A stretch of DNA of 64,000 nucleotides from JAJPKK01 sp963802745 (GTDB lineage Bacteria; Pseudomonadota; Alphaproteobacteria; Rhizobiales; Xanthobacteraceae): NCBI GenBank assembly GCA_963802745.1, contig CAWDKL010000049.1, positions 124,001-188,000 on the forward strand. The letters are read 5' to 3'. The notes under the pieces were generated by a model. The model had not been told where the DNA came from. It ran no database searches and worked only from the letters and a program-made list of their open reading frames with translations. The stretch's first letter is position 1. The number at the start of each line of letters is the position of its first letter. The position numbers were made by a program, and so were the translations under genes. Of this stretch, positions 1 through 9,845 are shown piece by piece.

Positions 1-934
1 GTGGCTGCCCAATTAATGAGCAGTCTATTTGCAATATATAATTAGGTTGATGTCCGAGCAATCGTATACCGATATGATCGAACGCGAATGTGGGTTGAAC
101 CGAGTGCGAGGTTCGGCTCCAGTTATTGACTGTAGCGCGATGCTGATTATGCATATAACGATGAAAACAGTCATCAGGTTGCCCGTCGAAATCGAGCGAC
201 CCATTATTCAAAAGAAGAGCACGAGAACATAAGTTCCGAATTGCATCCATGTTATGGCTGACAAAAAGGACTGTGCGCCCGTCGTTCGAGGCCACATCAT
301 GCATTTTGCCAAGGCACTTTTTCTGAAAATCCGCATCGCCGACTGCCAAGACCTCGTCCACGATCAATATCTCCGGCTCCAGATGCGCCGCGACTGCGAA
401 CGCAAGCCGCATATACATGCCGGATGAAAAGTGTTTCACTGGGGTATCGAGGAAGCGCTCAACCTCGGCAAAGGCCACAATCTCATCGAACTTCCGTCCG
501 ATCTCGCGCCGCGTCATCCCAAGAATCGAGCCGTTCAGATAGATGTTTTCTCGCCCGGTCAATTCAGGGTGAAAGCCGGTGCCGACCTCAAGCAGGCTGG
601 CAACCCGCCCCCGGATTTTGACCCGGCCAGCGGTGGGCTCGGTGATGCGGCTGAGTATTTTGAGTAGGGTGCTCTTGCCGGCGCCGTTGCGGCCGATAAT
701 GCCGAGGACTTCCCCCTGCTGGACCTTGAAGCTCACATCCTTGAGCGCCCAGAATTCTTCAATGTCATCGCCTTGGACGATCTGTCGTCCGCGCACGAGA
801 TCGACGGCCTTGCGGGCAAAGTTTTTAGCTTCGCGGCCGATGACATCGCGCAGCGCAATATAGCGTTCGCGCTGAACGGATCGGTGGCCGACGAGAAAGG
901 ATTTGGAAAGGTGTTCGATGCTGATGACCGACAT
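1..934 (-). CDS. Polysaccharide ABC exporter ATP-binding protein, 3' end beyond window
   Basis: Partial gene: the ATG is at 934 and 311 codons are visible with no stop before the left edge. It is an ABC ATPase of the Wzt/RfbE/KpsT type, which powers export of lipid-linked polysaccharide. Visible motifs are Walker A GRNGAGKST, the signature FSSGMYMRLAFAVAAHLEP, Walker B ILIVDEVLAVGD and the switch histidine in VSHNMD. SSGMYMRL in place of LSGGQ is characteristic of polysaccharide exporters. About 80 residues follow the nucleotide-binding domain before the edge, so a Wzt-like C-terminal substrate-recognition domain may continue outside. It starts 21 bp after its permease partner, so both are surely one operon. 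Confidence 0.9.
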   Translation of the reverse strand, partial: MSVISIEHLSKSFLVGHRSVQRERYIALRDVIGREAKNFARKAVDLVRGRQIVQGDDIEEFWALKDVSFKVQQGEVLGIIGRNGAGKSTLLKILSRITEPTAGRVKIRGRVASLLEVGTGFHPELTGRENIYLNGSILGMTRREIGRKFDEIVAFAEVERFLDTPVKHFSSGMYMRLAFAVAAHLEPEILIVDEVLAVGDADFQKKCLGKMHDVASNDGRTVLFVSHNMDAIRNLCSRALLLNNGSLDFDGQPDDCFHRYMHNQHRATVNNWSRTSHSVQPTFAFDHIGIRLLGHQPNYILQIDCSLIGQP

Positions 935-955
935 GCGCTGTCGCAATCGCCCCGG

Positions 956-1789
956 TCAGATCAGATCGGCGAAGCTCGCTTCCATCTTCCGGAATTGGCG
1001 TAGACCAAACCACAGGAAAAAGGCAGCGACCAGAATGCTCATCAGGAAGCCCGGCAGATAGAGGCGGCTCTCGCCTCCGAGGACGCACCAGCGAAAGCCA
1101 TCGATGACTCCGACCACCGGATTCATCGAATACAACAGGCGCCACTGCTCCGGGACGATGCTGGAGCTGAATCCAATCGGGGAGACGTAAAGGCCGAGCT
1201 GGACGATGAACGGGATTACGTAGCGGAAATCCCGATATTTGACGTTGAGCGCGGTGATCCAAAGCGCGGGGCCGAGGCTCGCCAGGAACGTCAACATCAC
1301 GAAACCCGGAAGGAGGAGCATCGGCCAGCCGGGCGGATATTGGTACCATATCATTAGTCCGACCAAGATGAAGAAGCCGATGATGAAATCCACGAAGGCC
1401 ACCACCACCGAAGCGGCCGGGACGATCAATCGCGGAAAGTAGACCTTGCTGATGAGGTTGGCGTTGCCGATCAGGCTGTTGGATGCGTCGGCAAGCGCGG
1501 TAGAAAAGAACGTCCACGGCAGAATCCCGGCGAATACGAGCAGTGCATACGGAGCGCCTTGCGACGGCAGGCCGGCGAGCTTGCCGAAGATGACGGTGAA
1601 AACCACCATGGTCAGGAATGGACGAACCAGGGCCCACGCCGCGCCGATCACGGTTTGCTTGTAACGGACCGAAACGTCGCGCCAGGCCAGCACCCAGAAC
1701 AGCTCACGATAGCGCCACAGGTCCTTCCAATAGTGCGCAGCGAGGCGGCCCGGCTCAAGGACCAGTTCCTGGATCACAACCTCGGTCAC
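956..1789 (-). CDS. Polysaccharide ABC exporter permease (Wzm/RfbD-like)
   Basis: Inner-membrane permease of the ABC-2 type, 277 aa, the normal length for Wzm-like subunits. An N-terminal cytoplasmic stretch with RDVSVRYKQT, typical of the family, precedes about six hydrophobic segments. It should form the channel for the glycan with the ATPase just downstream. The gene lies 16 bp after the glycosyltransferase upstream, so export and synthesis genes look co-transcribed. Wzm-type exporters move finished O-antigen or capsule chains; which polymer is exported here cannot be told from the sequence. Confidence 0.9.
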   Translation of the reverse strand: MTEVVIQELVLEPGRLAAHYWKDLWRYRELFWVLAWRDVSVRYKQTVIGAAWALVRPFLTMVVFTVIFGKLAGLPSQGAPYALLVFAGILPWTFFSTALADASNSLIGNANLISKVYFPRLIVPAASVVVAFVDFIIGFFILVGLMIWYQYPPGWPMLLLPGFVMLTFLASLGPALWITALNVKYRDFRYVIPFIVQLGLYVSPIGFSSSIVPEQWRLLYSMNPVVGVIDGFRWCVLGGESRLYLPGFLMSILVAAFFLWFGLRQFRKMEASFADLI

Positions 1790-1805
1790 GCGGATTCCGG
1801 CTGGG

Positions 1806-2951
1806 TCAAATCAGACCGCACAGGCCGGGCTGGTCTGGGCTGGAACTAATCAAGACCGACCGCACAAGCGCATCCAGCTGATCGGCAAACGCCGCGATCC
1901 TGAATCGGCCTCCTCGGTCGCCACCACATGACGGCCGTTCGAGCGCTGCACCGATCGCCGCTATCAGCGCGTCGCAATCCTGAGGGTCCACCGCCTGGCC
2001 GAGGACGCCGTCCGCAAGCGGATCGAGGCTGCCATCCTGGTTGCCACCGATTACGCTGATGCCACACGCCATCGCTTCGAGGAAGACGATGCCAAAGCCC
2101 TCCCCGGTGCTCGGCATCACGAACGCGTCCGCGAAGCGGTAATGGTCTGGAAGTTCTGCCGGCTCAGCGGGACCGGCGAACCGAACCACCTCCGCCACAC
2201 CCACCTCCGCCGCCAGCGCTTCCAGCCGTGCGCGGTCATCTCCCTCGCCGACAATGACATAAATGGTCTCAGGGTGACGGAGAAGCACCCGCGGCAGCGC
2301 CTGGATCACCCGGTCGTGCCCCTTGTATTGTTCGCACGCCGCCAAGCGGGAAACCGTCATGAGCACTTTTTTTCCGCGCGCCTGATAACGATCGACGAGA
2401 TACTGCGGCTTTGATCCCGGCGTGAACCGGGCCTCGACGGTGTTGGCCAGAACCTTGACCCGTTCCGGTGCGATGCTGATCCACGCGAGCAAGCGCCGTC
2501 GGGTGTAGCGGCTCACCGAGGTGATGAGGCTCGCCGTCTCCGCCGCCCGGCGATGCAGCCAGGACAGCTCCTGCCACGCGTCGGTACCATGCACTTGGAT
2601 CCAGAGCGGTGCCCCCAGAATTCTGGCGAGGAGCGCAGCCATCGGTGCCATATATAAGTGCCCGCAGAACACGATGTCGAGCGGCCGGTACGTCCACATT
2701 GCCCAAAGCGCCGCGCCCGCGTAGGCGAATTTGCCCCCGTGTGATCCGAGCTGCCGCACCCGCGGCGGCAATTCCGCAGCCGGCACCGCGCCGCGTCGGG
2801 GCAGCACGATCACTTCGTCAATCCGATCGATCCGGGCGAGCGCAGCGAGAAAATCGCGGTTGTATTGTGCAATGCCGCCGGCGCTCCCGAACGCATCGGT
2901 AACGAGTGCCAGTACCCGGTGCGGACGTTTGGCCAAGGCGCGGCTCGTCAT
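1806..2951 (-). CDS. Glycosyltransferase family 4
   Basis: A 381-residue GT-B fold glycosyltransferase that transfers a nucleotide-sugar to a growing glycan in the cytoplasm. The N-terminal half has a glycine-rich loop (DAFGSAGGIAQYNRD). The C-terminal half has the GT4 donor site with VSRL, IVGEGDD and the EX7E stretch GEGFGIVFLEAMACG. The start chosen is the ATG at 2951, which overlaps the stop of the asparagine synthase gene as ATGA; a longer reading from 2987 would run 39 bp into that gene. The acceptor and donor sugars are not identifiable. Confidence 0.88.
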   Translation of the reverse strand: MTSRALAKRPHRVLALVTDAFGSAGGIAQYNRDFLAALARIDRIDEVIVLPRRGAVPAAELPPRVRQLGSHGGKFAYAGAALWAMWTYRPLDIVFCGHLYMAPMAALLARILGAPLWIQVHGTDAWQELSWLHRRAAETASLITSVSRYTRRRLLAWISIAPERVKVLANTVEARFTPGSKPQYLVDRYQARGKKVLMTVSRLAACEQYKGHDRVIQALPRVLLRHPETIYVIVGEGDDRARLEALAAEVGVAEVVRFAGPAEPAELPDHYRFADAFVMPSTGEGFGIVFLEAMACGISVIGGNQDGSLDPLADGVLGQAVDPQDCDALIAAIGAALERPSCGGDRGGRFRIAAFADQLDALVRSVLISSSPDQPGLCGLI

Positions 2952-4777
2952 GCTGCCGCGACCTGATATGCCCACCGCCGCGCCCACGCGCAGCGGTCAA
3001 CGGCAAGAGCCGGAACCCGCCGCCATTGCTGGGCCCGAGCATCGCGCTGCAGCCACGCGTTAATCGGGGTCGTGAAGCCGGTCTTGGGGCGATCGATGAC
3101 CTTGGGCGGAAGCGCAACGCGCGGCGCGCCCGCAAGCACACGCTTGAATTGCCCTCCCTTTGCGGTCACCGACGCGACTTGGCTCAGCAGCTTCACATCG
3201 ACCAATGGGACCCGCACCTCGAGCGAATGCGCCATGCTGGCCCAATCGGTGTCGCGCAACAGCTGATTGCGCATGTAAAGCGCGGATTCCAGGACGGCGA
3301 CCTTGCCGTAGCTGGTCTTCGGCATGGGATTCAGCACGGATGCGATGCGGTGCAGTGGATCAAGGCGACGCAGCCCTATGCGCGCGACCTCAGGATCCAT
3401 CACAGTATCGAGTTCCCATGGCATGAACAGGCCGCGGCGCAGTAAATAAGCGCCCGCGTAGCTCCCGCCATATTTCAAGAGGCCCGCCGCCTTGGGACTC
3501 ATATGATGTCCAAACAGAGGCTCGAGGTTGGTGAGGACCCAACGCGCCAGATCGCCAACCAACGGCACGCGCCCAGGAACCGCCAGTGCGCGCACCCAGC
3601 GCGGCACATCGCGAAACGACGGATAGCCGCCAAACAGCTCGTCGCCGCCGAGGCCGGAAATCGCAACTTTGAGGCCCAGTTCGCGCGCCGCCTTGCTGAC
3701 GAACCACGTGTTGAGACCGTCGATCGTAGGCTGGTCCATGGCTTCGAAAATTTTAGGCAAGTCGTCGCGAAACTCCCGCTCGGTCACGACTCGCGCGACA
3801 TGGCGCGTCCCATATCGTGCGGCGACTTCCTCCGCGAGCGGAGCCTCGTCGGCGATTGTGCCCTTAAATTCCTCGAACCCAAGGGTCACGGTCTGGATAT
3901 CCTGCTGTCCGGCATCCCGCATTAAGCCAACCAGGGCACCGGAATCGATACCGCTCGAAAGAAATGCACCGACCGGAACATCGGCCACCAGATGATGCCG
4001 CACGCTGTCGAGGAGTGCCTCGCGAACGCGCGTCATCGCTTCTTCCATGATAGCGGGCGGATCAACCGGCTGGGCGTCACAATAGGCCTTGGCAAGGAAA
4101 AAGAACGAGTTCGCCTCGCGCGTGCCGGTGCGATCCACCCACATGGCTGTACCGGCCGGCAGCGCGCGGATGTCTTGATAAGTCGTAAAGGGTTCGGGTA
4201 CGCTGCCGAACAGGCAAAATCCCACCCAGCCAGCGGGCTCCTTATCGCGCGAAATCTTGCCGCCGGCCAGCAGCGCTTTGACTTGGGATGCAAAGCGCAA
4301 GGTCCAGCCATCGTCCGCGTAATACAGCGGTTTTATCCCGTACGGATCCCGCGCAAGCAGCAGCGCGCGCTTGCCTGCGTCCCACAGGCCGAATGCGAAC
4401 ATGCCGCGGAGATCGTTGACCAGGGCTTCGCCTTTTTCAGCATAGAGATGCAGCAATACCTCGGTATCGGTGTGCGTGCGGAACCTATACCCTTTTGCTT
4501 CCAGCCCGGCGCGCAATTCACGGTAGTTGTAGATTTCCCCATTGAACGTGATGACAAGCCTGCCATCAACGCTCGACATGGGCTGGGCACCACGCTCCGA
4601 CAGGTCGAGGATTGCCAACCGGCGATGTCCCAGGCCCACCCGTTCGTCCGGTGATAACCACTCGCCGCGGCCATCCGGGCCCCTTTTGGCCATGTGGTCG
4701 CGAATGTTCCGCAGCTCGGCGGGATCGGCTGGGTTGGCGGCGTAATGATATGCGTATATGCCCACGATGCCGCACAT
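2948..4777 (-). CDS. asnB: Asparagine synthase, glutamine-hydrolysing (AsnB-type)
   Basis: AsnB family enzyme of 609 aa. Residues 2-210 form the Ntn glutaminase domain beginning with the catalytic Cys2 (MCGIVGIYAY). The C-terminal synthetase domain carries the PP-loop FLSSGIDSGAL. In surface-polysaccharide loci such proteins often amidate sugar acids or other glycan groups rather than making free asparagine, and its placement between two glycosyltransferases suggests that role here (inference). The C-terminus, after DRPKTGFTTPINAWLQ, is short and arginine-rich. The stop overlaps the downstream glycosyltransferase start by 4 bp. Confidence 0.92.
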   Translation of the reverse strand: MCGIVGIYAYHYAANPADPAELRNIRDHMAKRGPDGRGEWLSPDERVGLGHRRLAILDLSERGAQPMSSVDGRLVITFNGEIYNYRELRAGLEAKGYRFRTHTDTEVLLHLYAEKGEALVNDLRGMFAFGLWDAGKRALLLARDPYGIKPLYYADDGWTLRFASQVKALLAGGKISRDKEPAGWVGFCLFGSVPEPFTTYQDIRALPAGTAMWVDRTGTREANSFFFLAKAYCDAQPVDPPAIMEEAMTRVREALLDSVRHHLVADVPVGAFLSSGIDSGALVGLMRDAGQQDIQTVTLGFEEFKGTIADEAPLAEEVAARYGTRHVARVVTEREFRDDLPKIFEAMDQPTIDGLNTWFVSKAARELGLKVAISGLGGDELFGGYPSFRDVPRWVRALAVPGRVPLVGDLARWVLTNLEPLFGHHMSPKAAGLLKYGGSYAGAYLLRRGLFMPWELDTVMDPEVARIGLRRLDPLHRIASVLNPMPKTSYGKVAVLESALYMRNQLLRDTDWASMAHSLEVRVPLVDVKLLSQVASVTAKGGQFKRVLAGAPRVALPPKVIDRPKTGFTTPINAWLQRDARAQQWRRVPALAVDRCAWARRWAYQVAAA

Positions 4778-5189
4778 GTTTCGCGTTCTGGCGCTCAGGA
4801 GCCGTTTGTCCGCAGCTTCGGCTGGCCGACGATGCCACCGTATCGCAAATCAGCCAGGACCGCGCGAATCCTTGCGGCGTGGCCGTGCCAGGGCCTAATG
4901 GCGTCGTCGGCTGGCGTGAAGCGCGACCAACTGCTGGAGGACCGGTTCGAGCTCCGGATACTGGTCGCAATGCGCGGGTCGCACCCGCCGCCTTCGTCCG
5001 CGGCTAAGCGCTGAGATCATACAGGCAGCGACCGATGGTCGAAAGGGCAGTCCCGTGATCCTCGCCACCGCTGCCGGACCAGCCTACCGGTAGTCCGTGT
5101 TTCGACCGCTGCAAACAATCACACACCGCGCCCGTCGAGCCTGCCTCCACCGCCACCGCGGTATTCGAGCCTGATTGCAAGACGGAGGG
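4778..5189. other. Intergenic 412 bp, nothing recognised
   Basis: The stretch lies between the AsnB gene and the next glycosyltransferase, both on the minus strand. Short open frames exist on both strands but none resembles a known protein or has a good ribosome site. It probably contains the AsnB promoter. Confidence 0.5.
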
Positions 5190-6350
5190 CTAGGTTGATA
5201 TGGCACACCGGTCGGTCCGCACCGAACCGCCTTTGCGTTCGCATATGACCGCGCGCTCGATGGCATGCAGTGTGTTTGCAAGTCCGTCAACATCACCCGT
5301 GTTGACGCGAAAATACCTGTCGGCCGGCAGTGCGCTACGCGCCAGCAGGTGAACATCGGAGTCTTCGCTGCCGACGAACAAGATTCTTTTTCCCGATTCG
5401 ATACAAGCATGGATCTTTGATGGTAGCACGTAGCCAACGAACGAATCGCGTAACGTGATGAGGTGCACGTCCGCCGCAAGCAAAAGACATGCAAGGTTCT
5501 CAAGCGGAACCGGGGATGAACGGTAGACAGGCAGTTTGCGGAAAGTTAACTCAGCGGCGACGCGGTCGGCCTTCGCGCCCGTTGCGTTCAGCCAGCACCG
5601 CAGACCGAACTTTGATTGAGCAAAGTATTTCGCATACCCTTCTATGAAGGTGGCCTCATCGTGGGCGACACCCCAATTGCCTGAATAGAGGATGACCCCG
5701 GACCCGTCTCGTAATTCATTCGGCAGCGGCAGAGCCGCAAGGCCGGGCGCGAATTCCACTGGCGAGGGATTGCGCTTCAGGTGAATCCGCTCCGCGCTAA
5801 TGCCGGAGTCCGCAAGCCGCTTGGCTTGATCGATGCCCAGAACTTCGAACTCGTCAACGTGACGTCGCCAAAACCGCGTGAGTGCCAGCAGCAGCCGGAG
5901 AAGGAACCCGCTTTTTCCACGCTCGGCTATCAGGCACTCCGGATGAAAATCCGAAATCCGATAGATCAGCCGTTTCCGCAGCAGCATGTTGAGCGGAGCA
6001 ATGAAATGCAGCATCAACGGAGGACTGCCGGTGAATATTACCGTATCGGCGCTGCGCATGGCTGCAAAAGCTGCCCGCAGCAACATAACATTCGAAACGA
6101 CCGTCCAGACGGCCCGGACTGTGAATTGGTTCTTCTGGTAGGTTCGCCGATGGACCCGGATTACCTCCAGCGTGCCTTCCCCAACCGGTCCGGGGCGATC
6201 ACGTTCCGACAAGCCGGATGTCAATCCTACAAGCGTAACCACCCAACCGCTGGTCGCCCATTCGCGCGCGAACAACATGGAATACTGACCTACCGCGCCG
6301 AAGTCAGGTGGCAGCCAGTCGCAAATGTAAACAAGTCGCTTCTGTGGCAT
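5190..6350 (-). CDS. Glycosyltransferase, WcaI/GT4-like
   Basis: A 386-aa GT-B glycosyltransferase. The N-terminus YICDWLPPDFGAVGQYS resembles the start of colanic-acid WcaI-type enzymes. The donor-binding half includes ILYSGNWGVAHD and a PSKIHACIESGKRILFVG stretch in place of the usual GT4 EX7E block. The start used is the ATG at 6350 (MPQKRLVYICDW); an upstream in-frame ATG at 6407 would add 19 basic residues unlike the family. It likely works in the cytoplasm on the same glycan as the neighbouring genes. Sugar specificity is not determinable. Confidence 0.82.
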   Translation of the reverse strand: MPQKRLVYICDWLPPDFGAVGQYSMLFAREWATSGWVVTLVGLTSGLSERDRPGPVGEGTLEVIRVHRRTYQKNQFTVRAVWTVVSNVMLLRAAFAAMRSADTVIFTGSPPLMLHFIAPLNMLLRKRLIYRISDFHPECLIAERGKSGFLLRLLLALTRFWRRHVDEFEVLGIDQAKRLADSGISAERIHLKRNPSPVEFAPGLAALPLPNELRDGSGVILYSGNWGVAHDEATFIEGYAKYFAQSKFGLRCWLNATGAKADRVAAELTFRKLPVYRSSPVPLENLACLLLAADVHLITLRDSFVGYVLPSKIHACIESGKRILFVGSEDSDVHLLARSALPADRYFRVNTGDVDGLANTLHAIERAVICERKGGSVRTDRCAIST

Positions 6351-6489
6351 TATTCTAGGCTTAATGCGCGCGGCCGTGCGATACCGCGGTGACCAAGCCA
6401 CCATCAACCGCGCTCAGCTTTCTTGGACTTCGCAGCGGATCCGGGCGCGCGAACCGCACCGTCTTCGACGCACGCATTCCGCAAGACTT

Positions 6490-6830
6490 GCCCGCGGATC
6501 CATTCATCGGCGACACGACGCCCGCCCATGAATTTCGGTCCATGGAGACCACTTCAACCTCGCCTCGGATTGTGTCCGTTACCTGAGTTGCGCCCCCGAA
6601 CGCCCGTTGGGCCATCAACGTCATCAACGAGACGGTTCTCGACATTCTTCCCGGCAACCTGAGGCGACCATATCGACGAGCCGATCAATCGACACCATTC
6701 ATCGGAACCGATGTTGACCGGACCCAGAAAACCCGAACGTATCAGCCACCACGTATTTTGATACATTCATCGATGTACAGAAACGAACGCCTCAGCATCG
6801 CGCCATACGGTGATTCCGCCACCTTCGTTA
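6490..6830 (-). pseudogene. Decayed GDP-mannose 3,5-epimerase-like sugar epimerase, 3' part
   Basis: Three reading frames together rebuild the C-terminal third of an extended-SDR sugar-nucleotide epimerase of the GDP-mannose 3,5-epimerase type. Reading down the minus strand: RSFLYIDECI in one frame (about 6797-6768), then LIRSGFLGPVNIGSDE (about 6745), MVSIDRLVDMVAS in the next frame (about 6697), VAGKNVENR back in the earlier frame, GPTGVRGRNS (about 6600) and finally EARLKWSP (about 6565). In intact enzymes these blocks follow each other in this order and at this spacing. At least three frameshifts are needed, so it is a true relic and not one sequencing slip. The N-terminal NAD-binding part was not found. 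Confidence 0.75.
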
Positions 6831-7592
6831 CTATTTTTTCCGGGCGGCAATCAATCAAGTGCCCGACGAAATAGGGATCGCAAAAGTCCTGAAGCCACCA
6901 GTTCCGCAAACAGCCGCCGTCGTTCCGAATTCTTAGCGCTTCCACGCCAAGAACCCCTATTCATAAATACCTAAAGCTACCGCACTCCGGGTGAACTTGC
7001 CCCGGAGCGCCAGTTGCCAAAGTGCCACCCCCACGGTCTGCTCCCTAGCTATACCAGAACAGCCGCTGTTTAACCTCCGCATGTTCGCGAGTTCAACAGA
7101 GTTAGCCGCATTTTTCTGTTGCCGATCCGGGATTGCATCGGAAAGTTCGAAGGTTCTTGACAGCCATGCAGCCTATTGCGTGCCCGCAGCGATTCCAATC
7201 TAACAAAGCGCTTCGGGCGGAGGAGAAACGCGTCCTTTTAGTTGCATCGGCGACTCACAAGACACGGACTGCGAGCGGTCAGAATTCAGGTCAGCATACT
7301 CCTGTCATCACCACGACACGTCATTTGTTACGGCACGCCGTCAACCCGAGTTCCGTACCGTATCCGCGTCTGCCTCGCGTATGACAACGCATAATCATTT
7401 ACGGACGCGTCTGGGCGCCACCCTCGGCGGCCGAGCGCACCCGTTTTCTGCTTGCAGTCCGCGTCGTTGAAAGTCACGCGGTGCACTCCCGCTGCGCAAG
7501 TTTGCAAACTTGGACTCACACCGATACGCTCGGCAACCAATTTCAGCGACTTCTGGAACTAAAGACCACATCCGATACAGTCACCCTTCCTG
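6831..7592. other. Intergenic 760 bp, lower GC, nothing recognised
   Basis: Except for the epimerase relic to its left, the stretch holds no frame with family resemblance. Short open frames near 6742-6945 and 7328-7540 (minus) have no recognisable motif upstream of the epimerase part. Base composition is visibly more AT-rich than in neighbouring genes, as is usual for horizontally exchanged glycan loci. Confidence 0.45.
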
Positions 7593-9845
7593 TTAGCTAT
7601 TATAGTATTTATGCGCAGATTGATATTTATCATATAACGTAATTTTCTTCATATTGACCTTGTTTAGTACGGCACCAATGAAGTTTACCTCAACTTCCCT
7701 CGTTCTTTTTAGAGCCTTTTGAACGACGTCCATTTGCGTAACACCCCATTCGATCACCAGAACATAATAATCAACTAGGCCCGCAGTTATGCGCAGGTCA
7801 AAGGCAACGAGCGGAGAAAGATCCACCACGGCATATTTGTAGGTTCGCCTTATGTCCTGAAAGAGCTTTCTCGTCAATTCGCTGGTTAGGACTTCGCTTC
7901 CAACCGGCCAATCCGACACGGCGACAGCTGGCAAGAATGCCAAGCCGTTCTGCGGGTCGACCCACACTGCCTCTTCGAGCGAGCACTTACCCAAGAGGAC
8001 GTGAAAAAGACCAACGTTTGCCTGTGGAGCGAGCAGACGCGATACCGAGGGATTACGAAGATCGCAATCCACAAGAATTGTTCGTCCCGCCCGCATCGCG
8101 GTCTGCGCGAGCCCAACGGCCAAGGTCAACTTGCCCTCTCCCGGGAGCGATGATGTCACGCCGATGACCTTACAGGAACCGGTATCTCCAATCCGCTCCG
8201 CGGCGAATTTCACGGACCGGAGTGCCTCCGCGTACGGCGACAGCGGGGCATTTGTCACGGTCGCCAGAATTTCGGACTCCCTGCGCGTTTGGCGGGACTC
8301 GGCGGCGACAACGCCTCGCCTAAACAACTTTGGCGACGTATCGGCGAGCGTGGGAAGAAGTGCCACGCACTCGATGCTGAGCGCCAACTCTACTTGTTCT
8401 GCAGTTCGAAATCGGCGATCCATAAATTCCTTTAGGGTTCCGATACCGATCCCGAGAAATCCCCCTGCAACCAGAGCAAAGGGCCAGACCACCGTATTTC
8501 GCGGAGAACTTTTGATTGCGTCGGAAGCCGGCGCAATCAATCGGGCCTCGCTGATTGGAAATGATTGTTGCTGAAGCGCCTGCGTGTAGAGTTGAAGGAA
8601 ATTGTCGTAGAGCTTCCGATAGCTTTGGGCAGAGCTCTCCAAGCCGTTCAAGGTTATCAGGGCCTGCTGGGTCGCTCGGAATTCTGAAACCTGCGTTGCA
8701 AGGCGGGTCTCCTGTTCTTCCAAACGTTGTTTGGCGATCACATATTCGCTCTTATAGGTCTCCGCGATCCGTCCCAATTCGTCGATAATAGACTTTCGAA
8801 TACCCTTGATCTGGCTGCGCAGGTTGACCACCGACATGTGGTGCTCTCCGACCCGCACGGAAAACTCCGCGGCGTGGTTCACGAGGTCAAGATACTTCTC
8901 CCGTAGTTTTGTGATGATCGGATTGCTCAAGGCGTCCGTCATCGTCGCGTCCGTCAGGTCGGGCTCCTCCGCCCGAATTATCTTTTCAATGCGGGCAAGG
9001 CGGGCCTGGATATCGGCCACATGGGCGCGAGCGGTGGAGACTTGCTCATTGATTTCGGCCAGTTGCTGGTCGCTCATCAGCTGCCCGCTCGCGCCCGTGC
9101 TTACCATGTTGTACTTTTGTTTGAATTCTACCACGGCCCGCTCGGCGGCCGCCGTCTGCTCGCGCAAGGTTTGCAGCCGATCTTGAAGCCAATCGCTTCC
9201 CCGCCGGCTGATCTGGTATTGGGCATTCATCTGGTCGAGCACGTAGGCGTCCACGACCGCGTTGGCAATTTTCACCACCGTTTCCGCGTTGCGCCCACGG
9301 ACATCGATCTTGATCAGGTAGCCGATCCCCATACGCCGAACATCCAGACCGCCCAACACCGCGCCTACCGCTTGGGAGACACGGTCCCTCTCGGACATGG
9401 GTTGCTCGGGGCGTGCCCAGCCTAGGCGCCGATAAATCTCATCAAAAATTTTGGCGATCGGATCCGGGTTGGCTTGCGTGAATTCCGGATCATCGCCAAG
9501 GTGCAACTGATTGACTACATTTAGCGCCACGTTCGGGGATTTTAGAACGCCTATTTGAGTTTCAACCCAGGACGAATCCGCCGGACCATCGGTCAGGAGG
9601 GATTGTTGAAACAATTGGCCCCGGCGCGCCTCGATCATCATCGTGGCGGAAGCCGAGAAGGTCGGTGGGGTTAGCCATAAATACAATGCCGCCAACAGCG
9701 CCGCCAGTAATACGCAAACCAAAATAGAAAAATACCGCCGACGCAGAAACGCCCAAGCGAAATCGAACTTTCCGCGCAACGCTTCGAACTCGGAGGGTCC
9801 TGATACCAGATTCGTAAGCGATTGCGATCTGTCAACATGAAGCAT
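7593..9845 (-). CDS. Wzz/GumC-ExoP family chain-length protein with tyrosine-kinase-like domain
   Basis: A 750-aa polysaccharide co-polymerase. A first membrane segment is near residues 38-57 and a second near 440-465, enclosing a periplasmic Wzz domain with long coiled-coil stretches. The C-terminal cytoplasmic domain resembles BY-kinases: Walker A-like SSLPGEGKLTL (Lys572), Walker A' ILVDCDLRNPS, and a tyrosine-rich tail with Y in YDKYQSAHKYYNS. The Ser/Thr after the Walker lysine is Leu573, and the Walker B region reads VVDLSPL, so phosphorylation activity is uncertain. Such proteins set chain length and couple polymerisation to export. It is monocistronic here, on the same strand as the glycosyltransferases. 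Confidence 0.88.
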   Translation of the reverse strand: MLHVDRSQSLTNLVSGPSEFEALRGKFDFAWAFLRRRYFSILVCVLLAALLAALYLWLTPPTFSASATMMIEARRGQLFQQSLLTDGPADSSWVETQIGVLKSPNVALNVVNQLHLGDDPEFTQANPDPIAKIFDEIYRRLGWARPEQPMSERDRVSQAVGAVLGGLDVRRMGIGYLIKIDVRGRNAETVVKIANAVVDAYVLDQMNAQYQISRRGSDWLQDRLQTLREQTAAAERAVVEFKQKYNMVSTGASGQLMSDQQLAEINEQVSTARAHVADIQARLARIEKIIRAEEPDLTDATMTDALSNPIITKLREKYLDLVNHAAEFSVRVGEHHMSVVNLRSQIKGIRKSIIDELGRIAETYKSEYVIAKQRLEEQETRLATQVSEFRATQQALITLNGLESSAQSYRKLYDNFLQLYTQALQQQSFPISEARLIAPASDAIKSSPRNTVVWPFALVAGGFLGIGIGTLKEFMDRRFRTAEQVELALSIECVALLPTLADTSPKLFRRGVVAAESRQTRRESEILATVTNAPLSPYAEALRSVKFAAERIGDTGSCKVIGVTSSLPGEGKLTLAVGLAQTAMRAGRTILVDCDLRNPSVSRLLAPQANVGLFHVLLGKCSLEEAVWVDPQNGLAFLPAVAVSDWPVGSEVLTSELTRKLFQDIRRTYKYAVVDLSPLVAFDLRITAGLVDYYVLVIEWGVTQMDVVQKALKRTREVEVNFIGAVLNKVNMKKITLYDKYQSAHKYYNS

